Source: Strongylocentrotus droebachiensis (taxonomy: Eukaryota; Echinodermata; Echinoidea; Camarodonta; Strongylocentrotidae). Taken from it: a stretch of DNA of 64,000 bases. The notes beneath the pieces are model-generated. The model did no database searches. It had not been told where the DNA came from and was given only the letters and a program-made list of their open reading frames with translations. The stretch spans positions 310,001 through 374,000 of the forward strand of contig JAVYIG010000898.1 of NCBI GenBank assembly GCA_035222895.1, given 5' to 3'. The position numbers and the translations under genes were made by a program. Of the stretch, positions 52,901-64,000 are shown piece by piece. Positions within the stretch are counted from its first letter, which is position 1. Each line of letters begins with the position of its first letter.

Positions 52901-55900
52901 TAACCATGGTTATCATGGTACATCACATTTGCAAATATCTTTCTTAAAAAGAATGGTATGGTCTCCTAAGTGGTATCATTATGTTGCGCTTGAGCTTCTC
53001 TACCTGTTCGCGCCATCGGTTTATGTTTCTCATCTTTATTTATTGCGCGATGTTGAAAACGATTAAATCGCGTATATACTGTCATATTGCGCAATAAAAG
53101 AGTCATTTGAAGCATTTTTTACATTTGCAACATCACATTTGCAAATATCTTTCTTAAAAAGAATGGTATGGTCTCCTAAGTGGTATCATTATGTTGCGCT
53201 TGAGCTTCTCTACCTGTTCGCGTCATCGGTTTATGTTTTTCATCTTTATTTATTGCGCTTAGAATGCTATGGTCTCCTAAATGGTATCATTATGTTGCGC
53301 TTGAGCTTCTCTACCTGTTCGCGACATCGGTTTATGTTTCTCATCTTTCCCTTAAAAAAATGTACCATGGTAACCAACATTCCATGGTAGTCAAAATTAC
53401 CATGGTGGACCACGGTAACCATGGTTATCATGGTACATCACATTTGCAAATATCTTTCTTAAAAAGAATGGTATGGTCTCCTAAGTGGTATCATTGTGTT
53501 GCGCTTGAGCTTCTCTACCTGTTCGCGCCATCGGTTTATGTTTCTCATCCTTATTTATTGCGCGGTGTTGAAAACGATTAAATCGCGTATATACTGTCAT
53601 ATTTTTCAATAAAAGAGTCATTTGAAGCATTTTTTACATTTGCAAATATCTTTCTTAAAAAGAATGGTATGGTCTCCTAAGTGGTATCATTATGTTGCGC
53701 TTGAGCTTCTCTACCTGTTTGCGCCATCGGTTTATGTTTCTCATCTTTATTTATTGCGCGATGTTGAAAACGATTAAATCGCGTATATACTGTCATATTG
53801 CGCAATAAAAGAGTCATTTGAAGCATTTTTTACATTTGCAACATCACATTTGCAAATATCTTTCTTAAAAAGAATGGTATGGTCTCCTAAGTGGTATCAT
53901 TGTGTTGCGCTTGAGCTTCTCTACCTGTTCGCGCCATCGGTTTATGTTTCTCATCCTTATTTATTGCGCGGTGTTGAAAACGATTAAATCGCGTATATAC
54001 TGTCATATTTTTCAATAAAAGAGTCATTTGAAGCATTTTTTACATTTGCAAATATCTTTCTTAAAAAGAATGGTATGGTCTCCTAAGTGGTATCATTGTG
54101 TTGCGCTTGAGCTTCTCTACCTGTTCGCGCCATCGGTTTATGTTTCTCATCCTTATTTATTGCGCGGTGTTGAAAACGATTAAATCGCGTATATACTGTC
54201 ATATTTTTCAATAAAAGAGTCATTTGAAGCATTTTTTACATTTGCAAATATCTTTCTTAAAAAGAATGGTATGGTCTCCTAAGTGGTATCATTATGTTGC
54301 GCTTGAGCTTCTCTACCTGTTTGCGCCATCGGTTTATGTTTCTCATCTTTATTTATTGCGCGATGTTGAAAACGATTAAATCGCGTATATACTGTCATAT
54401 TGCACAATAAAAGAGCCATTTGAAGCAAGTTTTACATTTGCAAATATCTTTCTTAAAAAAATCAACTCGGTCTCCTAAGTGGTATCATTGTGTTGCGCTT
54501 GAGCTTCTCTACCTGTTCGCGCCATCGGTTTATGTTTCTCATCCTTATTTATTGCGCGGTGTTGAAAACGATTAAATCGCGTATATACTGTCATATTTTT
54601 CAATAAAAGAGTCATTTGAAGCATTTTTTACATTTGCAAATATCTTTCTTAAAAAGAATGGTATGGTCTCCTAAGTGGTATCATTGTGTTGCGCTTGAGC
54701 TTCTCTACCTGTTCGCGCCATCGGTTTATGTTTCTCATCCTTATTTATTGCGCGGTGTTGAAAACGATTAAATCGCGTATATACTGTCATATTTTTCAAT
54801 AAAAGAGTCATTTGAAGCATTTTTTACATTTGCAAATATCTTTCTTAAAAAGAATGGTATGGTCTCCTAAGTGGTATCATTATGTTGCGCTTGAGCTTCT
54901 CTACCTGTTTGCGCCATCGGTTTATGTTTCTCATCTTTATTTATTGCGCGATGTTGAAAACGATTAAATCGCGTATATACTGTCATATTGCACAATAAAA
55001 GAGCCATTTGAAGCAAGTTTTACATTTGCAAATATCTTTCTTAAAAAAATCAACTCGGTCTCCTAAGTGGTATCATTATGCTGCGCTTGAGCTTCTCTAT
55101 CTGTTCGCGTCATCGGTTTATGTTTTTCATCTTTATTTATTGCGCTTAGAATGCTATGGTCTCCTAAATGGTATCATTATGTTGCGCTTGAGCTTCTCTA
55201 CCTGTTCGCGACATCGGTTTATGTTTCTCATCTTTCCCTTAAAAAAATGTACCATGGTAACCAACATTCCATGGTAGTCAAAATTACCATGGTGGACCAC
55301 GGTAACCATGGTTATCATGGTACATCACATTTGCAAATATCTTTCTTAAAAAGAATGGTATGGTCTCCTAAGTGGTATCATTGTGTTGCGCTTGAGCTTC
55401 TCTACCTGTTCGCGCCATCGGTTTATGTTTCTCATCCTTATTTATTGCGCGGTGTTGAAAACGATTAAATCGCGTATATACTGTCATATTTTTCAATAAA
55501 AGAGTCATTTGAAGCATTTTTTACATTTGCAAATATCTTTCTTAAAAAGAATGGTATGGTCTCCTAAGTGGTATCATTATGTTGCGCTTGAGCTTCTCTA
55601 CCTGTTTGCGCCATCGGTTTATGTTTCTCATCTTTATTTATTGCGCGGTGTTGAAAACGATTAAATCGCGTATATACTGTCATATTGTGCAATAAAAGAG
55701 TCATTTGAAGCATTTTTTACATTTGCAAATATCTTTCTTAAAAAGAATGGTATGGTCTCCTAAGTGGTATCATTATGTTGCGCTTGAGCTTCTCTATCTG
55801 TTCGCGTCATCGGTTTATGTTTTTCATCTTTATTTATTGCGCTTAGAATGCTATGGTCTCCTAAATGGTATCATTATGTTGCGCTTGAGCTTCTCTACCT

Positions 55901-56634
55901 GTTCGCGACATCGGTTTATGTTTCTCATCTTTCCCTTAAAAAAATGTACCATGGTAACCAACATTCCATGGTAGTCAAAATTACCATGGTGGACCACGGT
56001 AACCATGGTTATCATGGTACATCACATTTGCAAATATCTTTCTTAAAAAGAATGGTATGGTCTCCTAAGTGGTATCATTATGTTGCGCTTGAGCTTCTCT
56101 ACCTGTTCGCGACATCGGTTTATGTTTCTCATCTTTCCCTTAAAAAAATGTACCATGGTAACCAACATTCCATGGTAGTCAAAATTACCATGGTGGACCA
56201 CGGTAACCATGGTTATCATGGTACATCACATTTGCAAATATCTTTCTTAAAAAGAATGGTATGGTCTCCTAAGTGGTATCATTATGTTGCGCTTGAGCTT
56301 CTCTACCTGTTCGCGCCATCGGTTTATGTTTCTCATCTTTATTTATTGCGCGATGTTGAAAACGATTAAATCGCGTATATACTGTCATATTGCGCAATAA
56401 AAGAGTCATTTGAAGCATTTTTTACATTTGCAACATCACATTTGCAAATATCTTTCTTAAAAAGAATGGTATGGTCTCCTAAGTGGTATCATTATGTTGC
56501 GCTTGAGCTTCTCTACCTGTTCGCGCCATCGGTTTATGTTTCTCATCCTTATTTATTGCGCGGTGTTGAAAACGATTAAATCGCGTATATACTGTCATAT
56601 TGTGCAATAAAAGAGTCATTTGAAGCATTTTTTA
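49907..56634 (+). repeat. Bridge between large-repeat copies 2 and 3
   Basis: B (49907), A, A, B+, C+A, C'+A, dimers, deleted B, B, A, A, then the 3.1-kb block, C+A, B, B, C+A, and finally A, B+, B leading into copy 3. From 50423 to 56024 it is the counterpart of the window start. Private changes are A at 50280 and A at 52243. The A unit at 56025 marks a switch: from 27714 onward an identical order (A, B+, B, A, A, B+, C+A) occurs at -28,311. Confidence 0.87.
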
Positions 56635-59545
56635 CATTTGCAAATATCTTTCTTAAAAAGAATGGTATGGTCTCCTAAGTGGTATCATTATGTTGCGCTT
56701 GAGCTTCTCTACCTGTTCGCGACATCGGTTTATGTTTCTCATCTTTCCCTTAAAAAAATGTACCATGGTAACCAACATTCCATGGTAGTCAAAATTACCA
56801 TGGTGGACCACGGTAACCATGGTTATCATGGTACATCACATTTGCAAATATCTTTCTTAAAAAGAATGGTATGGTCTCCTAAGTGGTATCATTATGTTGC
56901 GCTTGAGCTTCTCTACCTGTTCGCGACATCGGTTTATGTTTCTCATCTTTCCCTTAAAAAAATGTACCATGGTAACCAACATTCCATGGTAGTCAAAATT
57001 ACCATGGTGGACCACGGTAACCATGGTTATCATGGTACATCACATTTGCAAATATCTTTCTTAAAAAGAATGGTATGGTCTCCTAAGTGGTATCATTATG
57101 TTGCGCTTGAGCTTCTCTACCTGTTCGCGCCATCGGTTTATGTTTCTCATCTTTATTTATTGCGCGATGTTGAAAACGATTAAATCGCGTATATACTGTC
57201 ATATTGCGCAATAAAAGAGTCATTTGAAGCATTTTTTACATTTGCAACATCACATTTGCAAATATCTTTCTTAAAAAGAATGGTATGGTCTCCTAAGTGG
57301 TATCATTATGTTGCGCTTGAGCTTCTCTACCTGTTCGCGTCATCGGTTTATGTTTTTCATCTTTATTTATTGCGCTTAGAATGCTATGGTCTCCTAAATG
57401 GTATCATTATGTTGCGCTTGAGCTTCTCTACCTGTTCGCGACATCGGTTTATGTTTCTCATCTTTCCCTTAAAAAAATGTACCATGGTAACCAACATTCC
57501 ATGGTAGTCAAAATTACCATGGTGGACCACGGTAACCATGGTTATCATGGTACATCACATTTGCAAATATCTTTCTTAAAAAGAATGGTATGGTCTCCTA
57601 AGTGGTATCATTGTGTTGCGCTTGAGCTTCTCTACCTGTTCGCGCCATCGGTTTATGTTTCTCATCCTTATTTATTGCGCGGTGTTGAAAACGATTAAAT
57701 CGCGTATATACTGTCATATTTTTCAATAAAAGAGTCATTTGAAGCATTTTTTACATTTGCAAATATCTTTCTTAAAAAGAATGGTATGGTCTCCTAAGTG
57801 GTATCATTATGTTGCGCTTGAGCTTCTCTACCTGTTTGCGCCATCGGTTTATGTTTCTCATCTTTATTTATTGCGCGATGTTGAAAACGATTAAATCGCG
57901 TATATACTGTCATATTGCGCAATAAAAGAGTCATTTGAAGCATTTTTTACATTTGCAACATCACATTTGCAAATATCTTTCTTAAAAAGAATGGTATGGT
58001 CTCCTAAGTGGTATCATTGTGTTGCGCTTGAGCTTCTCTACCTGTTCGCGCCATCGGTTTATGTTTCTCATCCTTATTTATTGCGCGGTGTTGAAAACGA
58101 TTAAATCGCGTATATACTGTCATATTTTTCAATAAAAGAGTCATTTGAAGCATTTTTTACATTTGCAAATATCTTTCTTAAAAAGAATGGTATGGTCTCC
58201 TAAGTGGTATCATTGTGTTGCGCTTGAGCTTCTCTACCTGTTCGCGCCATCGGTTTATGTTTCTCATCCTTATTTATTGCGCGGTGTTGAAAACGATTAA
58301 ATCGCGTATATACTGTCATATTTTTCAATAAAAGAGTCATTTGAAGCATTTTTTACATTTGCAAATATCTTTCTTAAAAAGAATGGTATGGTCTCCTAAG
58401 TGGTATCATTATGTTGCGCTTGAGCTTCTCTACCTGTTTGCGCCATCGGTTTATGTTTCTCATCTTTATTTATTGCGCGATGTTGAAAACGATTAAATCG
58501 CGTATATACTGTCATATTGCGCAATAAAAGAGTCATTTGAAGCATTTTTTACATTTGCAACATCACATTTGCAAATATCTTTCTTAAAAAGAATGGTATG
58601 GTCTCCTAAGTGGTATCATTGTGTTGCGCTTGAGCTTCTCTACCTGTTCGCGCCATCGGTTTATGTTTCTCATCCTTATTTATTGCGCGGTGTTGAAAAC
58701 GATTAAATCGCGTATATACTGTCATATTTTTCAATAAAAGAGTCATTTGAAGCATTTTTTACATTTGCAAATATCTTTCTTAAAAAGAATGGTATGGTCT
58801 CCTAAGTGGTATCATTGTGTTGCGCTTGAGCTTCTCTACCTGTTCGCGCCATCGGTTTATGTTTCTCATCCTTATTTATTGCGCGGTGTTGAAAACGATT
58901 AAATCGCGTATATACTGTCATATTTTTCAATAAAAGAGTCATTTGAAGCATTTTTTACATTTGCAAATATCTTTCTTAAAAAGAATGGTATGGTCTCCTA
59001 AGTGGTATCATTCTGTTGCGCTTGAGCTTCTCTACCTGTTTGCGCCATCGGTTTATGTTTCTCATCTTTATTTATTGCGCGATGTTGAAAACGATTAAAT
59101 CGCGTATATACTGTCATATTGCACAATAAAAGAGCCATTTGAAGCAAGTTTTACATTTGCAAATATCTTTCTTAAAAAAATCAACTCGGTCTCCTAAGTG
59201 GTATCATTGTGTTGCGCTTGAGCTTCTCTACCTGTTCGCGCCATCGGTTTATGTTTCTCATCCTTATTTATTGCGCGGTGTTGAAAACGATTAAATCGCG
59301 TATATACTGTCATATTTTTCAATAAAAGAGTCATTTGAAGCATTTTTTACATTTGCAAATATCTTTCTTAAAAAGAATGGTATGGTCTCCTAAGTGGTAT
59401 CATTGTGTTGCGCTTGAGCTTCTCTACCTGTTCGCGCCATCGGTTTATGTTTCTCATCCTTATTTATTGCGCGGTGTTGAAAACGATTAAATCGCGTATA
59501 TACTGTCATATTTTTCAATAAAAGAGTCATTTGAAGCATTTTTTA

Positions 59546-59741
59546 CATTTGCAAATATCTTTCTTAAAAAGAATGGTATGGTCTCCTAAGTGGTATCATT
59601 ATGTTGCGCTTGAGCTTCTCTACCTGTTTGCGCCATCGGTTTATGTTTCTCATCTTTATTTATTGCGCGGTGTTGAAAACGATTAAATCGCGTATATACT
59701 GTCATATTGTGCAATAAAAGAGTCATTTGAAGCATTTTTTA
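59546..59741 (+). repeat. Extra 196-bp B unit in copy 3
   Basis: It has TGTTTGCGCC, CTTTATTT, GCGCGGTG and TATTGTGCAATA, as at 5102, 8209, 22967 and 55524. Copies 1 and 2 lack it at the equivalent place. It shows single-unit gain or loss after the large duplication. Confidence 0.9.
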
Positions 59742-59937
59742 CATTTGCAAATATCTTTCTTAAAAAGAATGGTATGGTCTCCTAAGTGGTATCATTATGT
59801 TGCGCTTGAGCTTCTCTACCTGTTTGCGCCATCGGTTTATGTTTCTCATCTTTATTTATTGCGCGATGTTGAAAACGATTAAATCGCGTATATACTGTCA
59901 TATTGCACAATAAAAGAGCCATTTGAAGCAAGTTTTA

Positions 59938-62894
59938 CATTTGCAAATATCTTTCTTAAAAAGAATGGTATGGTCTCCTAAGTGGTATCATTATGTTGCG
60001 CTTGAGCTTCTCTATCTGTTCGCGTCATCGGTTTATGTTTTTCATCTTTATTTATTGCGCTTAGAATGCTATGGTCTCCTAAATGGTATCATTATGTTGC
60101 GCTTGAGCTTCTCTACCTGTTCGCGACATCGGTTTATGTTTCTCATCTTTCCCTTAAAAAAATGTACCATGGTAACCAACATTCCATGGTAGTCAAAATT
60201 ACCATGGTGGACCACGGTAACCATGGTTATCATGGTACATCACATTTGCAAATATCTTTCTTAAAAAGAATGGTATGGTCTCCTAAGTGGTATCATTATG
60301 TTGCGCTTGAGCTTCTCTACCTGTTCGCGCCATCGGTTTATGTTTCTCATCCTTATTTATTGCGCGATGTTGAAAACGATTAAATCGCGTATATACTGTC
60401 ATATTGCGCAATAAAAGAGTCATTTGAAGCATTTTTTACATTTTCAACATCACATTTGCAAATATCTTTCTTAAAAAGAATGGTATGGTCTCCTAAGTGG
60501 TATCATTATGTTGCGCTTGAGCTTCTCTACCTGTTCGCGCCATCGGTTTATGTTTCTCATCCTTATTTATTGCGCGGTGTTGAAAACGATTAAATCGCGT
60601 ATATACTGTCATATTGTGCAATAAAAGAGTAATTTGAAGCATTTTTTACATTTGCAAATATCTTTCTTAAAAAGAATGGTATGGTCTCCTAAGTGGTATC
60701 ATTATGTTGCGCTTGAGCTTCTCTACCTGTTCGCGACATCGGTTTATGTTTCTCATCTTTCCCTTAAAAAAATGTACCATGGTAACCAACATTCCATGGT
60801 AGTCAAAATTACCATGGTGGACCACGGTAACCATGGTTATCATGGTACATCACATTTGCAAATATCTTTCTTAAAAAGAATGGTATGGTCTCCTAAGTGG
60901 TATCATTATGTTGCGCTTGAGCTTCTCTACCTGTTCGCGCCGTCGGTTTATGTTTCTCATCTTTATTTATTGCGCGATGTTGAAAACGATTAAATCGCGT
61001 ATATACTGTCATATTGCGCAATAAAAGAGTCATTTGAAGCATTTTTTACATTTGCAACATCACATTTGCAAATATCTTTCTTAAAAAGAATGGTATGGTC
61101 TCCTAAGTGGTATCATTATGTTGCGCTTGAGCTTCTCTACCTGTTCGCGTCATCGGTTTATGTTTTTCATCTTTATTTATTGCGCTTAGAATGCTATGGT
61201 CTCCTAAATGGTATCATTATGTTGCGCTTGAGCTTCTCTACCTGTTCGCGACATCGGTTTATGTTTCTCATCTTTCCCTTAAAAAAATGTACCATGGTAA
61301 CCAACATTCCATGGTAGTCAAAATTACCATGGTGGACCACGGTAACCATGGTTATCATGGTACATCACATTTGCAAATATCTTTCTTAAAAAGAATGGTA
61401 TGGTCTCCTAAGTGGTATCATTATGTTGCGCTTGAGCTTCTCTACCTGTTCGCGCCATCGGTTTATGTTTCTCATCCTTATTTATTGCGCGGTGTTGAAA
61501 ACGATTAAATCGCGTATATACTGTCATATTGTGCAATAAAAGCGTCATTTGAAGCATTTTTTACATTTGCAAATATCTTTCTTAAAAAGAATGGTATGGT
61601 CTCCTAAGTGGTATCATTATGTTGCGCTTGAGCTTCTCTACCTGTTCGCGCCATCGGTTTATGTTTCTCATCCTTATTTATTGCGCGATGTTGAAAACGA
61701 TTAAATCGCGTATATACTGTCATATTGCGCAATAAAAGAGTCATTTGAAGCATTTTTTACATTTTCAACATCACATTTGCAAATATCTTTCTTAAAAAGA
61801 ATGGTATGGTCTCCTAAGTGGTATCATTATGTTGCGCTTGAGCTTTTCTACCTGTTCGCGCCATCGGTTTATGTTTCTCATCCTTATTTATTGCGCGGTG
61901 TTGAAAACGATTAAATCGCGTATATACTGTCATATTGTGCAATAAAAGAGTCATTTGAAGCATTTTTTACATTTGCAAATATCCTTCTTAAAAAGAATGG
62001 TATGGTCTCCTAAGTGGTATCATTATGTTGCGCTTGAGCTTCTCTACCTGTTCGCGACATCGGTTTATGTTTCTCATCTTTCCCTTAAAAAAATGTACCA
62101 TGGTAACCAACATTCCATGGTAGTCAAAATTACCATGGTGGACCACGGTAACAAATGGTTATCATGGTACATCACATTTGCAAATATCTTTCTTAAAAAG
62201 AATGGTATGGTCTCCTAAGTGGTATCATTATGTTGCGCTTGAGCTTCTCTACCTGTTCGCGACATCGGTTTATGTTTCTCATCTTTCCCTTAAAAAAATG
62301 TACCATGGTAAACTAACATTCCATGGTAGTCAAAATTACCATGGTGGACCACGGTAACCATGGTTATCATGGTACATCACATTTGCAAATATCTTTCTTA
62401 AAAAGAATGGTATGGTCTCCTAAGTGGTATCATTATGTTGCGCTTGAGCTTCTCTACCTGTTCGCGCCATCGGTTTATGTTTCTCATCTTTATTTATTGC
62501 GCGATGTTGAAAACGATTAAATCGCGTATATACTGTCATATTGCGCAATAAAAGAGTCATTTGAAGCATTTTTTACATTTGCAACATCACATTTGCAAAT
62601 ATCTTTCTTAAAAAGAATGGTATGGTCTCCTAAGTGGTATCATTATGTTGCGCTTGAGCTTCTCTACCTGTTCGCGTCATCGGTTTATGTTTTTCATCTT
62701 TATTTATTGCGCTTAGAATGCTATGGTCTCCTAAATGGTATCATTATGTTGCGCTTGAGCTTCTCTACCTGTTCGCGACATCGGTTTATGTTTCTCATCT
62801 TTCCCTTAAAAAAATGTACCATGGTAACCAACATTCCATGGTAGTCAAAATTACCATGGTGGACCACGGTAACCATGGTTATCATGGTACATCA
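59938..62894 (+). repeat. 2,957-bp higher-order cassette, copy 5 of 5
   Basis: Same as copy 4 at +17,426, again with ATCCTTCTT and GGTAAACTAAC. It follows a TGCAC-tailed unit directly, as in copies 3 and 4, so the 697-bp loss preceded the amplification of this lineage. Confidence 0.9.
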
Positions 62895-64000
62895 CATTTG
62901 CAAATATCTTTCTTAAAAAGAATGGTATGGTCTCCTAAGTGGTATCATTGTGTTGCGCTTGAGCTTCTCTACCTGTTCGCGCCATCGGTTTATGTTTCTC
63001 ATCCTTATTTATTGCGCGGTGTTGAAAACGATTAAATCGCGTATATACTGTCATATTTTTCAATAAAAGAGTCATTTGAAGCATTTTTTACATTTGCAAA
63101 TATCTTTCTTAAAAAGAATGGTATGGTCTCCTAAGTGGTATCATTATGTTGCGCTTGAGCTTCTCTACCTGTTTGCGCCATCGGTTTATGTTTCTCATCT
63201 TTATTTATTGCGCGATGTTGAAAACGATTAAATCGCGTATATACTGTCATATTGCGCAATAAAAGAGTCATTTGAAGCATTTTTTACATTTGCAACATCA
63301 CATTTGCAAATATCTTTCTTAAAAAGAATGGTATGGTCTCCTAAGTGGTATCATTGTGTTGCGCTTGAGCTTCTCTACCTGTTCGCGCCATCGGTTTATG
63401 TTTCTCATCCTTATTTATTGCGCGGTGTTGAAAACGATTAAATCGCGTATATACTGTCATATTTTTCAATAAAAGAGTCATTTGAAGCATTTTTTACATT
63501 TGCAAATATCTTTCTTAAAAAGAATGGTATGGTCTCCTAAGTGGTATCATTATGTTGCGCTTGAGCTTCTCTACCTGTTTGCGCCATCGGTTTATGTTTC
63601 TCATCTTTATTTATTGCGCGATGTTGAAAACGATTAAATCGCGTATATACTGTCATATTGCGCAATAAAAGAGTCATTTGAAGCATTTTTTACATTTGCA
63701 ACATCACATTTGCAAATATCTTTCTTAAAAAGAATGGTATCATTATGTTGCGCTTGAGCTTCTCTACCTGTTCGCGCCATCGGTTTATGTTTCTCATCCT
63801 TATTTATTGCGCGGTGTTGAAAACGATTAAATCGCGTATATACTGTCATATTGTGCAATAAAAGCGTCATTTGAAGCATTTTTTACATTTGCAAATATCT
63901 TTCTTAAAAAGAATGGTATGGTCTCCTAAGTGGTATCATTATGTTGCGCTTGAGCTTCTCTACCTGTTCGCGCCATCGGTTTATGTTTCTCATCCTTATT

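Larger units (their letters stand above)
1..64000 (+). repeat. Continuous higher-order satellite array filling the window
   Basis: The entire window is head-to-tail tandem repeat. Units start at CATTTGCAAATATC and are 196 bp (class B), 210 bp (B+), 204 bp (class A) or 305 bp (C+A composite), with rare 179- and 187-bp deletion forms. I walked unit starts from 89 to 63886 and every interval matches one of these lengths, give or take a 1-bp insertion in a few A units. All units face the same way; I saw no inversion, transposon, unique spacer, tRNA or rRNA. Hand count: about 97 A-type tails plus the partial one at base 1, including 41 in C+A composites. Long tandem satellite of this kind is known from eukaryotic heterochromatin, often centromeric; chromosomal location and species cannot be read from this sequence. 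There is no evidence of any protein-coding gene. The family was not recognised. Confidence 0.97.
56635..64000 (+). repeat. 11,081-bp higher-order repeat, copy 3 (cut by window end)
   Basis: It matches copy 2 at +17,230 up to 59545, then at +17,426 from 59742, because one 196-bp unit (59546-59741) is extra here. It includes the cassette at 59938-62894, dimers and a deleted B (63707). The window ends inside a B unit that starts at 63886. Confidence 0.9.

Noticed and set aside
1-64000. CRISPR array
   Set aside because: Repeats are ~200 bp, tails recur identically and there are no short unique spacers or cas genes.
1-64000. Telomeric repeat, rDNA, tRNA or bacterial-type genes
   Set aside because: No short telomere motif runs, no conserved rRNA or tRNA sequence, and no non-repeat stretch in which a gene could lie.
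63886-64000. Array end at the right edge
   Set aside because: The last unit is simply cut at 115 bp and still matches the equivalent B unit in copy 2 (46460 onward).

Overview
The whole 64 kb window is one uninterrupted satellite DNA array. I found no credible gene, RNA gene, transposon, CRISPR array or unique sequence anywhere in it. Every repeat unit lies in the same orientation, and successive units can be walked from base 1 to base 64000 with no foreign sequence between them. By hand I count roughly 300 units. An array this long, homogeneous and hierarchically organised indicates a eukaryotic chromosome (centromeric, pericentromeric, subtelomeric or B-chromosome heterochromatin are all possible). 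I do not recognise the family and cannot name the organism. A hand count of one 196-bp unit gives about 35% GC and about 10 CpG against roughly 6 expected, so CpG is not depleted; this argues against a heavily methylated vertebrate-type genome.

Units are modular. All share a head of about 109 bp that begins at CATTTGCAAATATC and ends at TTTCTCATC. Two unrelated tails can follow it. Class A (204 bp) has a 95-bp tail made of a large imperfect inverted repeat packed with CCATGG palindromes. Class B (196 bp) has an 87-bp tail carrying TTTATTGCGC...GCGCAATAAA inverted arms. B+ (210 bp) is B with 14 extra bp. C+A (305 bp) is a 101-bp truncated head joined to a complete A unit. Some B units and two A-tailed units also lack 17 bp of the head.

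Units are arranged in nested higher-order repeats. Layout: 1-5602 is a near-exact copy of 50423-56024; 3621-6727 and 6728-9834 are a 3,107-bp tandem duplication; 9116-14091 and 14092-19067 are a 4,976-bp tandem duplication; 19068-22157 repeats 2096-5185; 21573-22465 begins an 893-bp local duplication with a mappable crossover; 23163-26118 is one of five full copies of a 2,956/2,957-bp cassette; 26119-28323 resembles 909-2714; 28324-39404, 39405-49906 and 56635-64000 are three copies (the last cut off by the window end) of an 11,081-bp higher-order repeat; and 49907-56634 bridges copies 2 and 3.

The most interesting feature is not a gene system but the way this satellite evolves: a constant head with exchangeable tails, several independent hybrid unit types whose junctions fall in the same short stretch (CTCATC-TTATTTATTGCGC), and conserved dyad symmetries in every unit. 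Open reading frames exist only because 204 is a multiple of three; I treat them as non-coding. All identities quoted come from reading by eye, not from an alignment program.
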